DNA of 64,000 nt, taken from Drosophila pseudoobscura (Eukaryota; Arthropoda; Insecta; Diptera; Drosophilidae). Below the pieces are notes generated by a model, which saw only the letters and a program-made list of their open reading frames with translations, made no database searches and was not told the DNA's origin. Shown here piece after piece: positions 22,368 through 34,364 of this stretch; the first letter of the stretch is position 1; each line of letters begins with the position of its first letter. The position numbers and the translations under genes are program-made. Location: NCBI RefSeq assembly GCF_009870125.1, contig NW_022881738.1, positions 124,001 to 188,000 of the forward strand. Reading direction: 5' to 3'.

Positions 22368-23896
22368 CTACTTCTCCTTGCAAATGTCACTTACAATTTT
22401 AAATTTGCATAAATTCATAAAATCCCTACCTAACACAGCCTCATAGCCCATCGACTCGTCTGCCACTACTAGTAATTCAAAGTTGATTCGATTTTTGTTA
22501 ATAATTACAAAACTGGGTATTTTACCAAAGATGTTAAGTTTGCTATTATTTAGTCCAACATAAGCGTAATCCGCATATTTATTCAAAATAAATTCAATTT
22601 CTCTGTTTTTCTTGTCTTTGTTAAACTTATATAAACTTAAATCATCTTCTTTGATTTCGTTCGAACTTAATCGTGAGCGCTCTTCCACTTTATTTAGGTT
22701 ATTTTCCGACTGGTGCTCTAGACACGATAACTTCATAAAACTTATTGGGCTCCCTGAGTCGATGAGGCAATCTAAGGACAAGCATTTGTTATTGTAATTG
22801 CTAATGTATATATTAAATTTGTATATATAATCGTTATGTACCTTGTACTTCTTTTCGTCACAGTGTGACACCTGGTGACTCATGCTGCCGCATCCGTAGC
22901 ACGCTCCTCTTTCGCGCTTGGGCTTGCGGCACTCCCCTGCCACGTGGCCCAAAGAGTTGCAGTTGTAGCAGCGAATGGGTGTTGGCGAGGCTCCAGTGTT
23001 TGCCCCTTCAGTTGAACCGTACTTCTTTGGCAGCATGATCTTCTCGAACGCCTTGAGTAGTTGATATGGAGCGCCAAAGCACTGCATGTGGGCTTGCCTA
23101 CGCAGGCCTACATCTGGGATACCTTCGATGACTCCGTCAATAAACTCCTCGTCGTCAATGACTATGCGGGATGCCAGCGACACTTTGGCGTTGAAGTACA
23201 TCGAGAACTCCTCGCCACGTGCCCATGAACGGGACTTTCCTTGGGATGGAAAGTGTCTTCCATGACGTTCAACAATTGATCGATTGGCAGCGACATGTGC
23301 TCCGCACTCGAATGCAGCCACACCAATGCTTTGTCCTTAAGCTTCGACATTAGCAGCATTAGTAGCTTCTCATCCTTCAGTTTTTTCACTTTTGCGACGG
23401 CCTTAAACTGCGCGATCCAAGTTGTGACGTCATCGTTGTTTCCAGAAATGTTGCCATGATATGTTGGCAACATGTCTTTGGCGGCATTTAGCAACATGAC
23501 GCCAGCGTCATTGTTGGCGGCTGGTGTTGTGTTCTCTCCTCTCCCTTCCTTCTCCCTCTCGCTCTGCAGCTTCAGCAGCTCGATTTGCAGTTTTAACATT
23601 TCAACCTCTGCTCGATATTCGCCGTGGTTGTTGTTGTGCCCAGGCGCTTGCGGTGCTTTTTCGTTCTTCTCTTTGCGTTCGCTCTTCGTCGAGTCTTGAT
23701 CTGCGGCTGCCTCATCTTCCCTCTCGTTCTCGCATGTTTCGGCTGCCGGTGGTCCCTGTCCCCGCAGCTCTACTGGTATTTCGTTAAGTCTCGCTGCCAT
23801 GGCAGCTTTGCTTCCACCTTTTGGTAGATTGAGGGACTCCAGCCATTCGCGCAGCTGGGCGGCCGAGAACTCCTCCGTGCCGACCAAGTCAGACAT
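22368..23896 (-). pseudogene. gag: Gag-protease of the SAP-Gag element, one frame change
   Basis: The start at 23896 gives MSDLVGTEEFS, followed by a SAP-type helix-turn-helix at residues 10-43 (LREWLESLNLPKGGSKAAMA). Next come a charged region with a probable coiled coil (residues about 85-110) and the start of capsid. Near 23235-23250 the frame changes by one base in the middle of capsid. The second frame continues with GEEFSMYFNAKVSL, then two zinc knuckles (CYNCNSLGHVAGEC and CYGCGSMSHQVSHC) and a protease with LIDSGSPIS at about 22765. It ends at TAG 22368-22370, in the same frame as pol. SAP domains bind DNA, often AT-rich scaffold regions. The frame change lies within a conserved domain and so is probably a mutation and not programmed. 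Confidence 0.82.
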
Positions 23897-23975
23897 GTTG
23901 TTTTTCAGCGATGGCGTCTTCGACGGACGAGAAAAGAAAAATTTTCGCTATTTTTCACTGGCGGCGATTGATCGT

Positions 23976-23988
23976 ATCCCACTTCTGA
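23976..23988 (-). promoter_or_regulatory. primer-binding site, probable tRNA-Leu
   Basis: On the minus strand TCAGAAGTGGGAT follows the 5' LTR after three bases. It matches the complement of a tRNA-Leu 3' region, starting a few bases in from the CCA end. mdg3, blastopia and micropia are known for tRNA-Leu priming. Confidence 0.65.
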
Positions 23989-23991
23989 AAT

Positions 23992-24284
23992 TGTAGGCCG
24001 TCTAACCCGGGAATTGTAGTGACCAATATCGGTGCGTGAGTGAACTGTATAGGTATAAAAACACAAGCCCGGCGATTTAATGTAACTCTTTTTTATTAGC
24101 TGCGCGTCCGTCTCTCACAATCGCCATTTACAAAGTGAACTTACTCTCTTATCGATGTTTCTTATCCGATATCTCACTATTGGTATTTCCCGCCGAGTGT
24201 ATCGATGATGCGGTAAATACCAATGCGCGCTGTATGCTATTTTAAATACTAGTTGAATGCCTCAATAATTATTACCTTGCTACA
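23992..24284 (-). repeat. 5' LTR of the SAP-Gag element
   Basis: 293 bp. It differs from the 3' LTR at two visible positions (CGATGATGCGG against CGATGGTGCGG, and CCTCAATAAT against CCTCACTAAT). Confidence 0.93.
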
Positions 24285-27200
24285 TAGTGAAGGGTTTGAT
24301 ATAAGTGCAGGTGCCATATAGTTGCGGAGGTTCCACTTTTTTGGGGCTATATTGCCATATTGGTGCTTATGCTCAGGATGTGCGATCCTGCCACATTTCC
24401 TGGAGCGTGGGTGCTATATAGGTGCGGTGGTTCAGTATACATGCCAGTGCTGGATAGGGAAGGGTTCTATATAAGTGCAGGTGCCATATAGTTGCGGCGG
24501 TTCCACATTTTTTGGGCTATATTGGCATATTGGTGCTTATGCCCAAAATATGCGATCCTGCCACATTTCCTGAAGCGTGGATGCTATATAGGTGCGGTGG
24601 TTCAGTATACATGCCAGTGCTGGATAGGGAAGGGTTCTATATAAGTGCAGGTGCCATATAGCTGCGGAGGTTCCACTTTTCTGGGGCTATATTGCCATAT
24701 TGGTGCTTATGCCCAAAATATGCGATCCTGCCACATTTCCTGGAGCGTGGATGCTATATAGGTGCTTTGGTTCAGTATACATGCCAGTGCTGGATAGGGA
24801 AGGGTTCTATATAAGTGCAGGTGCCATATAGTTGCGGAGGTTCCACTTTTTTATGGGCTAGAGTGCCATATTGGTGCTAGTGCCCAAGATGTGCGATCCT
24901 GCCACATTTCCTGGAGCGTGGGGGCTATATAGGTGCGGTGGTTCAGTATGCATGCCAGTGCTGGATAGGGAAGGGTTCTATATAAGTGCAGGTGCCATAT
25001 AGTTGCGGAGGTTCCACTTTTTTGGGGCTATATTGCCATATTGGTGCTTATGCCCAAAATATGCGGTCCTGCCACATTTCCTGGAGCGTGGATGCTATAT
25101 AGGTGCGGTGGTTCAGTATACATGCCCGTGCTGGATAGGGAAGGGTTCTATATAAGTGCAGGTGCCATATTGTTGCGGAGGTTCCACTTTTTTGGGGCTA
25201 TATTGCCATATTGGTGCTTATGCCCAAAATATGCGATCCTGTCACATTTCCTGGAGCGTGGATGCTAAATAGGCGCGGCGGTTCAGTATACATGCCAGTG
25301 CTGGATAGGGAAGGGTTCTATATAAGTGCAGAAGCCATATAGTTGCGGAGGTTCCACTTTTTTGGGGCTATATTGCCATATTGGTGCTTATGCCCAAGAT
25401 GTGCGATACTGCCACATTTCCTGGAGCGTGGGTGCTATATAGGTGCGGTGAATCAGTATACATGCCAGTGCTGGATAGTGAAGGGTTCTATATAAGTGCA
25501 GGTGCCATATAGTTGCGGAGGTTCCACTTTTTTATGGGCTAGAGTGCCATATTGGTGCTAGTGCCCAAGATGTGCGATCCTGCCACGTTTCCTGGAGCGT
25601 GGATGCTATATAGGTGCGGTGGTTCAGTATACATGCCAGTGCTGGATAGGGAAGGGTTCTATATAAGTGCAGGTGCCATATAGTTGCGGAGGTTCCACTT
25701 TTTTAGGGCAATATTGCCATATTGGTGCTTATGCCCAAAATATGCGATCCTGCCACATTTCCTAGAGCGTGGGTGCTATATAGGTTCGGTGGTTCAGTAT
25801 ACATGCTAGTGCTGGATAGTGAAGGGTTAGATATATGTGAAGGTGCCATATAGTTGCGGAGGTTCCACTTTTTTAGGGCTTTATTGTCATATTGGTGCTT
25901 ATGCCCAAAATATGCGATCCTGCCACATTTCCTGGAGCGTGGGGGCTATATAGGTGCGGTGGTTCAGTATACATGCCAGTTCTGGATAGGGAAGGGTTCT
26001 ATATAAGTGCAGATGCCATATAGTTACGGAGGTTCCACTTTTTTGGGGCTATATTGCCATATTGGTGCTTATGCCCGAAATATGCGATCCTGCCACATTT
26101 CCTGGAGCGTGGATGCTATATAGGTGCGGTGGTTCAGCTTACATGCCAGTGCTGGATAGGGAAGGGTTCTATATAAGTGCAGGTGCCATATAGTTGCGGA
26201 GGTTCCATTTTTTTAGGGCTATATTGCCATATTGGTGCTTATGCCCAAAATATGCGATCCTGCCACATTTCCTAGAGCGTGGGTGCTATATAGGTTCGGT
26301 GGTTCAGTATACATGCTAGTGCTGGATAGTGAAGGGTTAGATATATGTGCAGGTGCCATATAGTTGCGGAGGTTCCACTTTTTTAGGGCTTTATTGTCAT
26401 ATTGGTGCTTATGCCCAAAATATGCGATCCTGCCACATTTCCTGGAGCGTGAGGGCTATATAGGTGCGGTGGTTCAGTATACATGCCAGTTCTGGATAGG
26501 GAAGGGTTCTATATAAGTGCAGATGCCATATAGTTGCGGAGGTTCCACTTTTTTGGGGCTATATTGCCATATTGGTGCTTATGCCCAAAATATGCGATCC
26601 TGCCACATTTCCTGGAGCGTGGATGCTATATGGGTGCGGTGGTTCAGTTTACATGCCAGTGCTGGATAGGGAAGGGTTCTATATAAGTGCAGGTGCCATA
26701 TAGTTGCGGAAGTTCCACTTTTTTGGGGCTATATTGCCATATTGGTGCTTATGACCAAAATATGCGATCCTGCCACATTTCCTGGAGCGTGGATGCTATG
26801 TAGGTGCGGTGGTTCAGTATACATGACAGTGCTGGATAGGGAAGGGTTCTATATAAGTGCAGGTGCCATATAGTTGCGGAGGTTCCACTTTTTTATGGGC
26901 TAGAGTGCCATATTGGTGCTAGTGCCCAAAATATGCGATCCTGCCAAATTTCCTAGAGCGTGGGTGCTATGTAGGTGCGGTGGTTCAGTATACATGCCAG
27001 TGCTGGATAGGGAATGGTTGCGGAGGTTCCACTTTTTTGGGGCTATATTGCCATATTGGTGCTTATGCCCAAGATGTGCGATACTGCCACATTTCCTGGA
27101 GCGTGGGTGCTATATAGGTGCGGTGGTTCAGTATACATGCCAGTGCTGGATAGGGAAGGGTTCTATATAAGTGCAGGTGCCATATAGTTGCGGAGGTTCC

Positions 27201-30200
27201 ACTTTTTTATGGGTAGAGTGCCATATTGGTGCTAGTGCCCAAGATGTGCGATCCTGCCACATTTCCTGGAGCGTGGATGCTATATAGGTGCGGTGGTTCA
27301 GTATACATGCCAGTGCTGGATAGGGAAGGGTTCTATATAAGTGCAGGTGCCATATAGTTGCGGAGGTTCCACTTTTTTATGGGCTAGAGTGCCATATTGG
27401 TGCTAGTGCCCAAGATGTGCGATCCTGCCACATTTCCTGGAGCGTGGGGGCTATATAGGTGCGGTGGTTCAGTATACATGCCAGTGCTGGATAGGGAAGG
27501 GTTCTATATAAGTGCAGGTGCCATATAGTTGCTGAGGTTCCACTTTTTTAGGGCTATATTGCCATATTGGTGCTTATGCCCAAAATATGCGATCCTGCCA
27601 AATTTCCTAGAGCGTGGGTGCTATATAGGTTCGGTGGTTCAGTATACATGCCAGTGCTGGATAGTGAAGGGTTAGATATAAGTGCAGGTGCCATATAGTT
27701 GCGGAGGTTCCACTTTTTTAGGGCTTTATTGTCATATTGGTGCTTATGCCCAAAATATGCGATCCTGCCACATTTCCTGGAGCGTGGATGCTATGTAGGT
27801 GCGGTGGTTCAGTATACATGCCAGTGCTGGATAGGGAAGGGTTCTATATAAGTACAGGTGCCATATAGTTGCGGAGGTTCGATTTTTTATGGGCTAGAGT
27901 GCCATATTGGTGCTAGTGCCCAAAATATGCGATCCTGCCAAATTTCCTAGAGCGTGGGTGCTATATAGGTGCGGTGGTTCAGTATACATGCCAGTGCTGG
28001 ATAGTGAAGGGTTAGATATAAGTGCAGGTGCCATATAGTTGCGGAGGTTCCACTTTTTTAGGGCTATATTGTCATATTGGTGCTTATGCCCAAAATATGC
28101 GATCCTGCCACATTTCCTGGAGCGTGGGGGCTATATAGGTGCGGTGGTTCAGTATACATGCCAGTGCTGGAGAGGGAAGGGTTCTATATAAGTGCAGGTG
28201 CCATATAGTTGCGGAGGTTCCACTTTTTTATGGGCTAGAGTGCCATATTGGTGTTATATAGGTGCGGTGGTTCAGTATACATGCCAGTGCTGGATAGGGA
28301 GGTATTCTATATAAGTGCAGGTGCCATATAGTTGCGGAGGTTCCACTTATTTGAGGCTAGAGTGCCGTATTGTTGCTAGTGCCCAAAATATGCGATCCTG
28401 CCACATTTCCTAGAGCGTGGGTGCTATATAGGTGCGGTGGTTCAGTATACATTCCAGTGCTGGATAGGGAAAGGTTCTATATAAAAGCAGGTGCCATATA
28501 GTTGCGGAGTTCCACTTTTTTGAGGCTAGAGTGCCGTATTGTTGCTAGTGCCCAAGATGTGCGATCTTGCCACATTTCCTGGAGCGTGGGTGCTATATAG
28601 GTGCGGTGGTTCAGTATACATGTCAGTGCTGGATAGTGAAGGGTTATATATAAGTGCAGGTGCCATATAAATGCGGAGTTCCACTTTTTTGAGGCTAGAG
28701 TGCCATATTGTTGCTAGTGCCCAAAATATGCGATCCTGCCACATTTCCTAGAGCGTGGGTGCTATATAGGTACGGTGGTTCAGTATACATGCCAGTGCTG
28801 GATAGGGAAAGGTTCTATATAAGTGCAGGTGCCATATAGTTGCGGAGGTTCCACATTTTTGAAGCTAGAGTGCCGTATTGTTGCTAGTGCCCAAGATGTG
28901 CGATCTTGCCACATTTTCTGGAGCGTGGGTGCTATATAGGTGCGGTGGTTCAGTATACATGCCAGTGCTGGATAGGGAGGTGTTCTATATAAGTGCAGGT
29001 GCCATATAGTTGCGGAGTTCCACTTTTTTGAGGCTAGAGTGCCGTATTGTTGCTAGTGCCCAAGATGTGCGATCTTGCCACATTTTCTGGAGCGTGGGTG
29101 CTATATAGGTGCGGTGGATAAGTATACCTGCCAGTGCTGGATAGGGAGGTGTTCAATATAAGTGCAGGTGCCATATAGTTGCGGAGTTCCACTTTTTTGA
29201 GGCTAGAGTGCCATATTGTTGCTAGTGCCCAAGATGTGCGATCTTGCCACATTTCCTGGAGCGTGGATGCTATGTAGGTGCGGTGGTTCAGTATACATGC
29301 CAGTGCTGGATAGGGAAGGGTTCTATATAAGTACAGGTGCCATATAGTTGCGGAGGTTCGATTTTTTATGGGCTAGAGTGCCATATTGGTGCTAGTGCCC
29401 AAAATATGCGATCCTGCCAAATTTCCTAGAGCGTGGGTGCTATATAGGTGCGGTGGTTCAGTATACATGCCAGTGCTGGATAGTGAAGGGTTAGATATAA
29501 GTGCAGGTGCCATATAGTTGCGGAGGTTCCACTTTTTTAGGGCTATATTGTCATATTGGTGCTTATGCCCAAAATATGCGATCCTGCCACATTTCCTGGA
29601 GCGTGGGTGCTATATAGGTGCGGTGGTTCAGTATACATGCCAGTGCTGGATAGGGAAGGGTTCTATATAAGTGCAGGTGCCATATAGTTGCGGAGGTTCC
29701 ACTTTTTTGAGGCTAGAGTGCCATATTGGTGCTATATAGGTGCGGTGGTTCAGTATACATGTCAGTGCTGTATAGTGAAGGGTTATATATAAGTGCAGGT
29801 GCCATATAAATGCGGAGTTCCACTTTTTTGAGGCTAGAGTGCCATATTGTTGCTAGTGCCCAAAATATGCGATCCTGCCACATTTTCTAGAGCGTGGGTG
29901 CTATATAGGTACGGTGGTTCAGTATACATACCAGTGCTGGATAGGGAATTGTTATATATAAGTGCAGGTGCCACATAGTTGCGGAGATTTCAATTTTTTG
30001 AGGCTAGAGTGCCGTATTGTTGCTAGTGCCCAAGATGTGCGATCTTGCCACATTTCCTGGAGCGTGGGTGCTATATAGGTGCGGTGGTTCAGTATACATG
30101 TCAGTGCTGGATAGTGAAGGGTTATATATAAGTGCAGGTGCCATATAAATGCGGAGTTCCACTTTTTTGAGGCTAGAGTGCCATATTGTTGCTAGTGCCC

Positions 30201-33200
30201 AAAATATGCGATCCTGCCACATTTCCTAGAGCGTGGGTGCTATATAGGTACGGTGGTTCAGTATACATACCAGTGCTGGATAGGGAATTGTTATATATAA
30301 GTGCAGGTGCCACATAGTTGCGGAGATTTCAATTTTTTGAGGCTAGAGTGCTGTATTGTTGCTAGTGCCCAAGATGTGCGATCTTGCCACATTTCCTGGA
30401 GCGTGGGGGCTATATAGGTGCGGTGGTTCAGTATACATGCCAGTGCTTGATAGGGAAGGGTTCTATATAAGTGCAGGTGCCATATAGTTGCGGAGGTTCC
30501 ACTTTTTTGGGGCTATATTGCCATATTGGTGCTTATGCCCAAGATGTGCGATACTGCCACATTTCCTGGAGCGTGGGTGCTATATAGGTGCGGTGGTTCA
30601 GTATACATGCCAGTGCTGGATAGGGAAGGGTTCTATATAAGTGCAGGTGCCATATAGTTGCAAAGGTTCCACTTTTTTATGGGAAGAGTGCCATATTGGT
30701 GCTAGTGCCCAAGATGTGCGATCCTGCCACATTTCCTGGAGCGTGGATGCTATATAGGTGCGGTGGTTCAGTATACATGCCAGTGCTGGATAGGGAAGGG
30801 TTCTATATAAGTGCAGGTGCCATATAGTTGCGGAGGTTCCATTTTTTTATGGGCTAGAGTGCCATATTGGTGCTAGTGCCCAAGATGTGCGATCCTGCCA
30901 CATTTCCTGGAGCGTGGGGGCTATATAGGTGCGGTGGTTCAGTATACATGCCAGTGCTGGATAGGGAAGGGTTCTATATAAGTACAGGTGCCATATAGTT
31001 GCGGAGGTTCGATTTTTTATGGGCTAGAGTGCCATATTGGTGCTAGTGCCCAAAATATGCGATCCTGCCAAATTTCCTAGAGCGTGGGTGCTATATAGGT
31101 GCGGTGGCTCAGTACACATGCCAGTGCTGGATAGTGAAGGGTTAGATATAAGTGCAGGTGCCATATAGTTGCGGAGGTTCCACTTTTTTAGGGCTATATT
31201 GCCATATTGGTGCTTATGCCCAAAATATGCGATCCTGCCAAATTTCCTAGAGCGTGGGTGCTATATAGGTTCGGTGGTTCAGTATACATGCCAGTGCTGG
31301 ATAGTGAAGGGTTAGATATAAGTGCAGGTGCCATATAGTTGCGGAGGTTCCACTTTTTTAAGGCTTTATTGTCATATTGGTGCTTATGCCCAAAATATGC
31401 GATCCTGACACATTTCCTGGAGCGTGGATGCTATATAGGTGCGGTGGTTCAGTATACATGCCAGTGCTGGATAGGGAAAGGTTCTATATAAGTGCAGATG
31501 CCATATAGTTGCGGAGGTTCCACTTTTTTGGGGCTATATTGCCATATTGGTGCTTATGCCCAAAATATGCGATCCTGCCACATTTCCTGGAGCGTGGATG
31601 CTATGTAGGTGCGGTGGTTCAGTATACATGCCAGTGCTGGATAGGGAAGGGTTCCATATAAGTACAGGTGCCATATAGTTGCGGAGGTTCGATTTTTTAT
31701 GGGCTAGAGTGCCATATTGGTGCTAGTGCCCAAAATATGCGATCCTGCCAAATTTCCTAGAGCGTGGGTGCTATATAGGTGCGGTGGTTCAGTATACATG
31801 CCAGTGCTGGATAGTGAAGGGTTAGATATAAGTGCAGGTGCCATATAGTTGCGGAGGTTCCACTTTTTTAGGGCTATATTGTCATATTGGTGCTTATGCC
31901 CAAAATATGCGATCCTGCCACATTTCCTGGAGCGTGGGTGCTATATAGGTGCGGTGGTTCAGTATACATGCCAGTGCTGGATAGGGAAGGGTTCTATATA
32001 AGTGCAGGTGCCATATAGTTGCGGAGGTTCCACTTTTTTATGGGCTAGAGTGCCATATTGGTGCTATATAGGTGCGGTGGTTCAGTATACATGCCAGTGC
32101 TGGATAGGGAGGTGTTCTATATAAGTGCAGGTGCCATATAGTTGCGGAGGTTCCACTTATTTGAGGCTAGAGTGCCGTATTGTTGCTAGTGCCCAAAATA
32201 TGCGATCCTGCCACATTTCCTAGAGCATGGGTGCTATATAGGTGCGGTGGTTCAGTATACATGCCAGTGCTGGATAGGGAGGTGTTCTATATAAGTGCAG
32301 GTGCCATATAGTTGCGGAGGTTCCACTTATTTGAGGCTAGAGTGCCGTATTGTTGCTAGTGCCCAAGATGTGCGATCTTGCCACATTTCCTGGAGCGTGG
32401 GTGCTATATAGGTGCGGTGGTTCAGTATACATGCCAGTGCTGGATAGGGAGGTGTTCTATATAAGTGCAGGTGCCATATAGTTGCGGAGTTCCACTTTTT
32501 TGAGGCTAGAGTGCCGTATTGTTGCTAGTGCCCAAGATGTGCGATCTTGCCACATTTCCTGGAGCGTGGGTGCTATATAGGTGCGGTGGTTCAGTATACA
32601 TGTCAGTGCTGGATAGTGAAGGGTTATATATAAGTGCAGGTGCCATATAAATGCGGAGTTCCACTTTTTTGAGGCTAGAGTGCCATATTGTTGCTTGTGC
32701 CCAAAATATGCGATCCTGCCACATTTCCTAGAGCGTGGGTGCTATATAGGTACGGTGGTTCAGTATACATACCAGTGCTGGATAGGGAATTGTTATATAT
32801 AAGTGCAGGTGCCACATAGTTGCGGAGATTTCAATTTTTTGAGGCTAGAGTGCCGTATTGTTGCTAGTGCCCAAGATGTGCGATCTTGCCACATTTCCTG
32901 GAGCGTGGGTGCTATATAGGTGCGGTGGTTCAGTATACATGTCAGTGATGGATAGTGAAGGGTTATATATAAGTGCAGGTGCCATATAAATGCGGAGTTC
33001 CACTTTTTTGAGGCTAGAGTGCCATATTGTTGCTAGTGCCCAAAATATGCGATCCTGCCACATTTCCTAGAGCGTGGGTGCTATATAGGTACGGTGGTTC
33101 AGTATACATGCCAGTGCTGGATAGGGAGGTGTTCTATATAAGTGCAGGTGCCATATAGTTGCGGAGTTCCACTTTTTTGAGGCTAGAGTGCCGTATTGTT

Positions 33201-33785
33201 GCTAGTGCCCAAGATGTGCGATCTTGCCACATTTTCTGGTGCGTGCGTGCTATATAGGTGCAGTGGTTCAGTATACATGCCAGTGCTGGATAGGGAGGTG
33301 TTCTATATAAGTGCAGGTGCCATATAGTTGCGGAGTTCCACTTTTTTGAGGCTAGAGTGCCGTATTGTTGCTAGTGCCCAAGATGTGCGATCTTGCCACA
33401 TTTCCTGGAGCGTGGGTGCTATATAGGTACGGTGGTTCAGTATACATGCCAGTGCTGGATAGGGAAGGATTCTATATAAGTGCAGGTGCCATATAGTTGC
33501 GGAGTTCCACTTTTTTGAGGCTAGATTGCCGTATTGTTGCTAGTGCCCAAGATGTGCGATCTTGCCACATTTCCTGGAGCGTGGGTGCTATATAGGTGCG
33601 GTGGTTCAGTATACATGCCAGTGCTGGATAGGGAGGTGTTCTATACAGGTGCATGTGCGATATAGTTGCGGAGGTTCCACTTTTTTGAGGCTAGAGTGCC
33701 GTATTGTTGCTAGTGCCCAAGATGTGCGATCTTGCCACATTTCCTGGAGCGTGGGTGCTATATAGGTACGGTGGTTCAGTATACA
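24285..33785. repeat. 170 bp satellite array, block 4 (mixed type A and type B)
   Basis: About 56 monomers. To the left, type A units mix with units containing TTTTTTATGGGCTAGAGTGCC. To the right, units with TTGAGGCTAGAGTGCCGTATTGTTGC and GATCTTGCCAC dominate. Two deleted monomer types occur. One lacks 48 bp between GGTGCTA repeats (near 28250, 29725 and 32060). The other lacks 27 bp before TTGCGGAGG (near 27015). Many units recur at 41.2-47.8 and 57.7-59.2 kb. No gene is visible. Confidence 0.96.
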
Positions 33786-34109
33786 TGTAAGAAGGAGTGG
33801 GCCAGCTGGCCTATTGAAGGGGCAGCGGGGAGCAGCAACAGCAGTAATAACAGCAGCAGAGGAACAGCTGATGAGCAGTAACAGCAGCAGCAACAGCAGT
33901 AGCAACAGCAGTAGTAACAGCAGCAGATCAACAGCGGACAGAGAAGAAGAGGAACAGAGCGAAGCAGTGAAAAGGAGAGAACAGCAGCATACGGACGCGA
34001 CTCAAGCAGCAGCAGAAATAAGCCGTAACATTAAGAACTTTTGTAAGCACACATACCAGGCCACCGCGATAATAATACGAATAAACAATACTCTAAATAA
34101 TATCTTACA
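33786..34109 (+). repeat. 5' LTR of copy 1, CAG-rich
   Basis: 324 bp. It contains a long run of CAG, CAA and AGT trinucleotides (about 33838-33930). It has the GTAGTAAC form and lacks an 11-bp AATCAGCAGAA segment present in the 3' LTR. Confidence 0.94.
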
Positions 34110-34364
34110 TTTGGGGGCTCAACCGGTCGCGTACTGCCTGTGTAAAGTGGAAAAAAATCAAAAATTGTGTGTCTCATGTCTCAGAAGCCGGCAGCAGACT
34201 AAGCGAGACTTAAAAGAAAAAATTCGGTGCAAAAAAACTGCGCATTTGACTCTCAGAAGCCGCAAGCAGAGGAAGCGAGACAGCGAGTGGGTGAAAAGAA
34301 GAACCGAGAAAAAGGGGTTGTTTCAAGCCGGCTGCCCACAAGAGTATTGCGCAGTAAAATTATA
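34110..34364 (+). other. leader of the element between LTR and gag
   Basis: Untranslated leader. Two related segments, CTCAGAAGCCGGCAGCAGACTAAG (in part) and CTCAGAAGCCGCAAGCAGAGG, lie about 75 bp apart, suggesting an old internal duplication. An open frame extends through it but lacks an ATG before 34365. Confidence 0.55.
34112..34120 (+). promoter_or_regulatory. primer-binding site, possible tRNA-Pro
   Basis: TGGGGGCTC starts two bases after the LTR and fits the complement of the tRNA-Pro 3' end for nine bases. The next bases (AACCGG) match less well. Confidence 0.5.

Larger units (their letters stand above)
18953..24284 (-). mobile_element. mdg3/micropia-like Ty3/Gypsy element with SAP-domain Gag
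   Basis: A 5.3 kb element on the minus strand with 293-bp LTRs. On the plus strand each LTR reads TGTAGGCC to TTGCTACA. Element order is LTR (23992-24284), tRNA-Leu-type primer site, gag, protease, RT, RNase H, integrase, LTR (18953-19245). The LTRs differ at two positions that I could see, under 1 per cent, so insertion is recent. The long pol segment is open. Gag carries a one-base frame change, and a single in-frame TAG separates protease from RT. There is no env. The flanks show no target duplication: the left flank ends GGATGCTAT and the right begins TAGTGAAGGG, skipping about 37 bp of the monomer. Confidence 0.93.

Noticed and set aside
21940..22446. 168-aa Ser/Phe/His-rich ORF on the plus strand
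   Set aside because: Antisense of the 18-bp repeat linker and the start of pol in the SAP-Gag element; repeat-derived.
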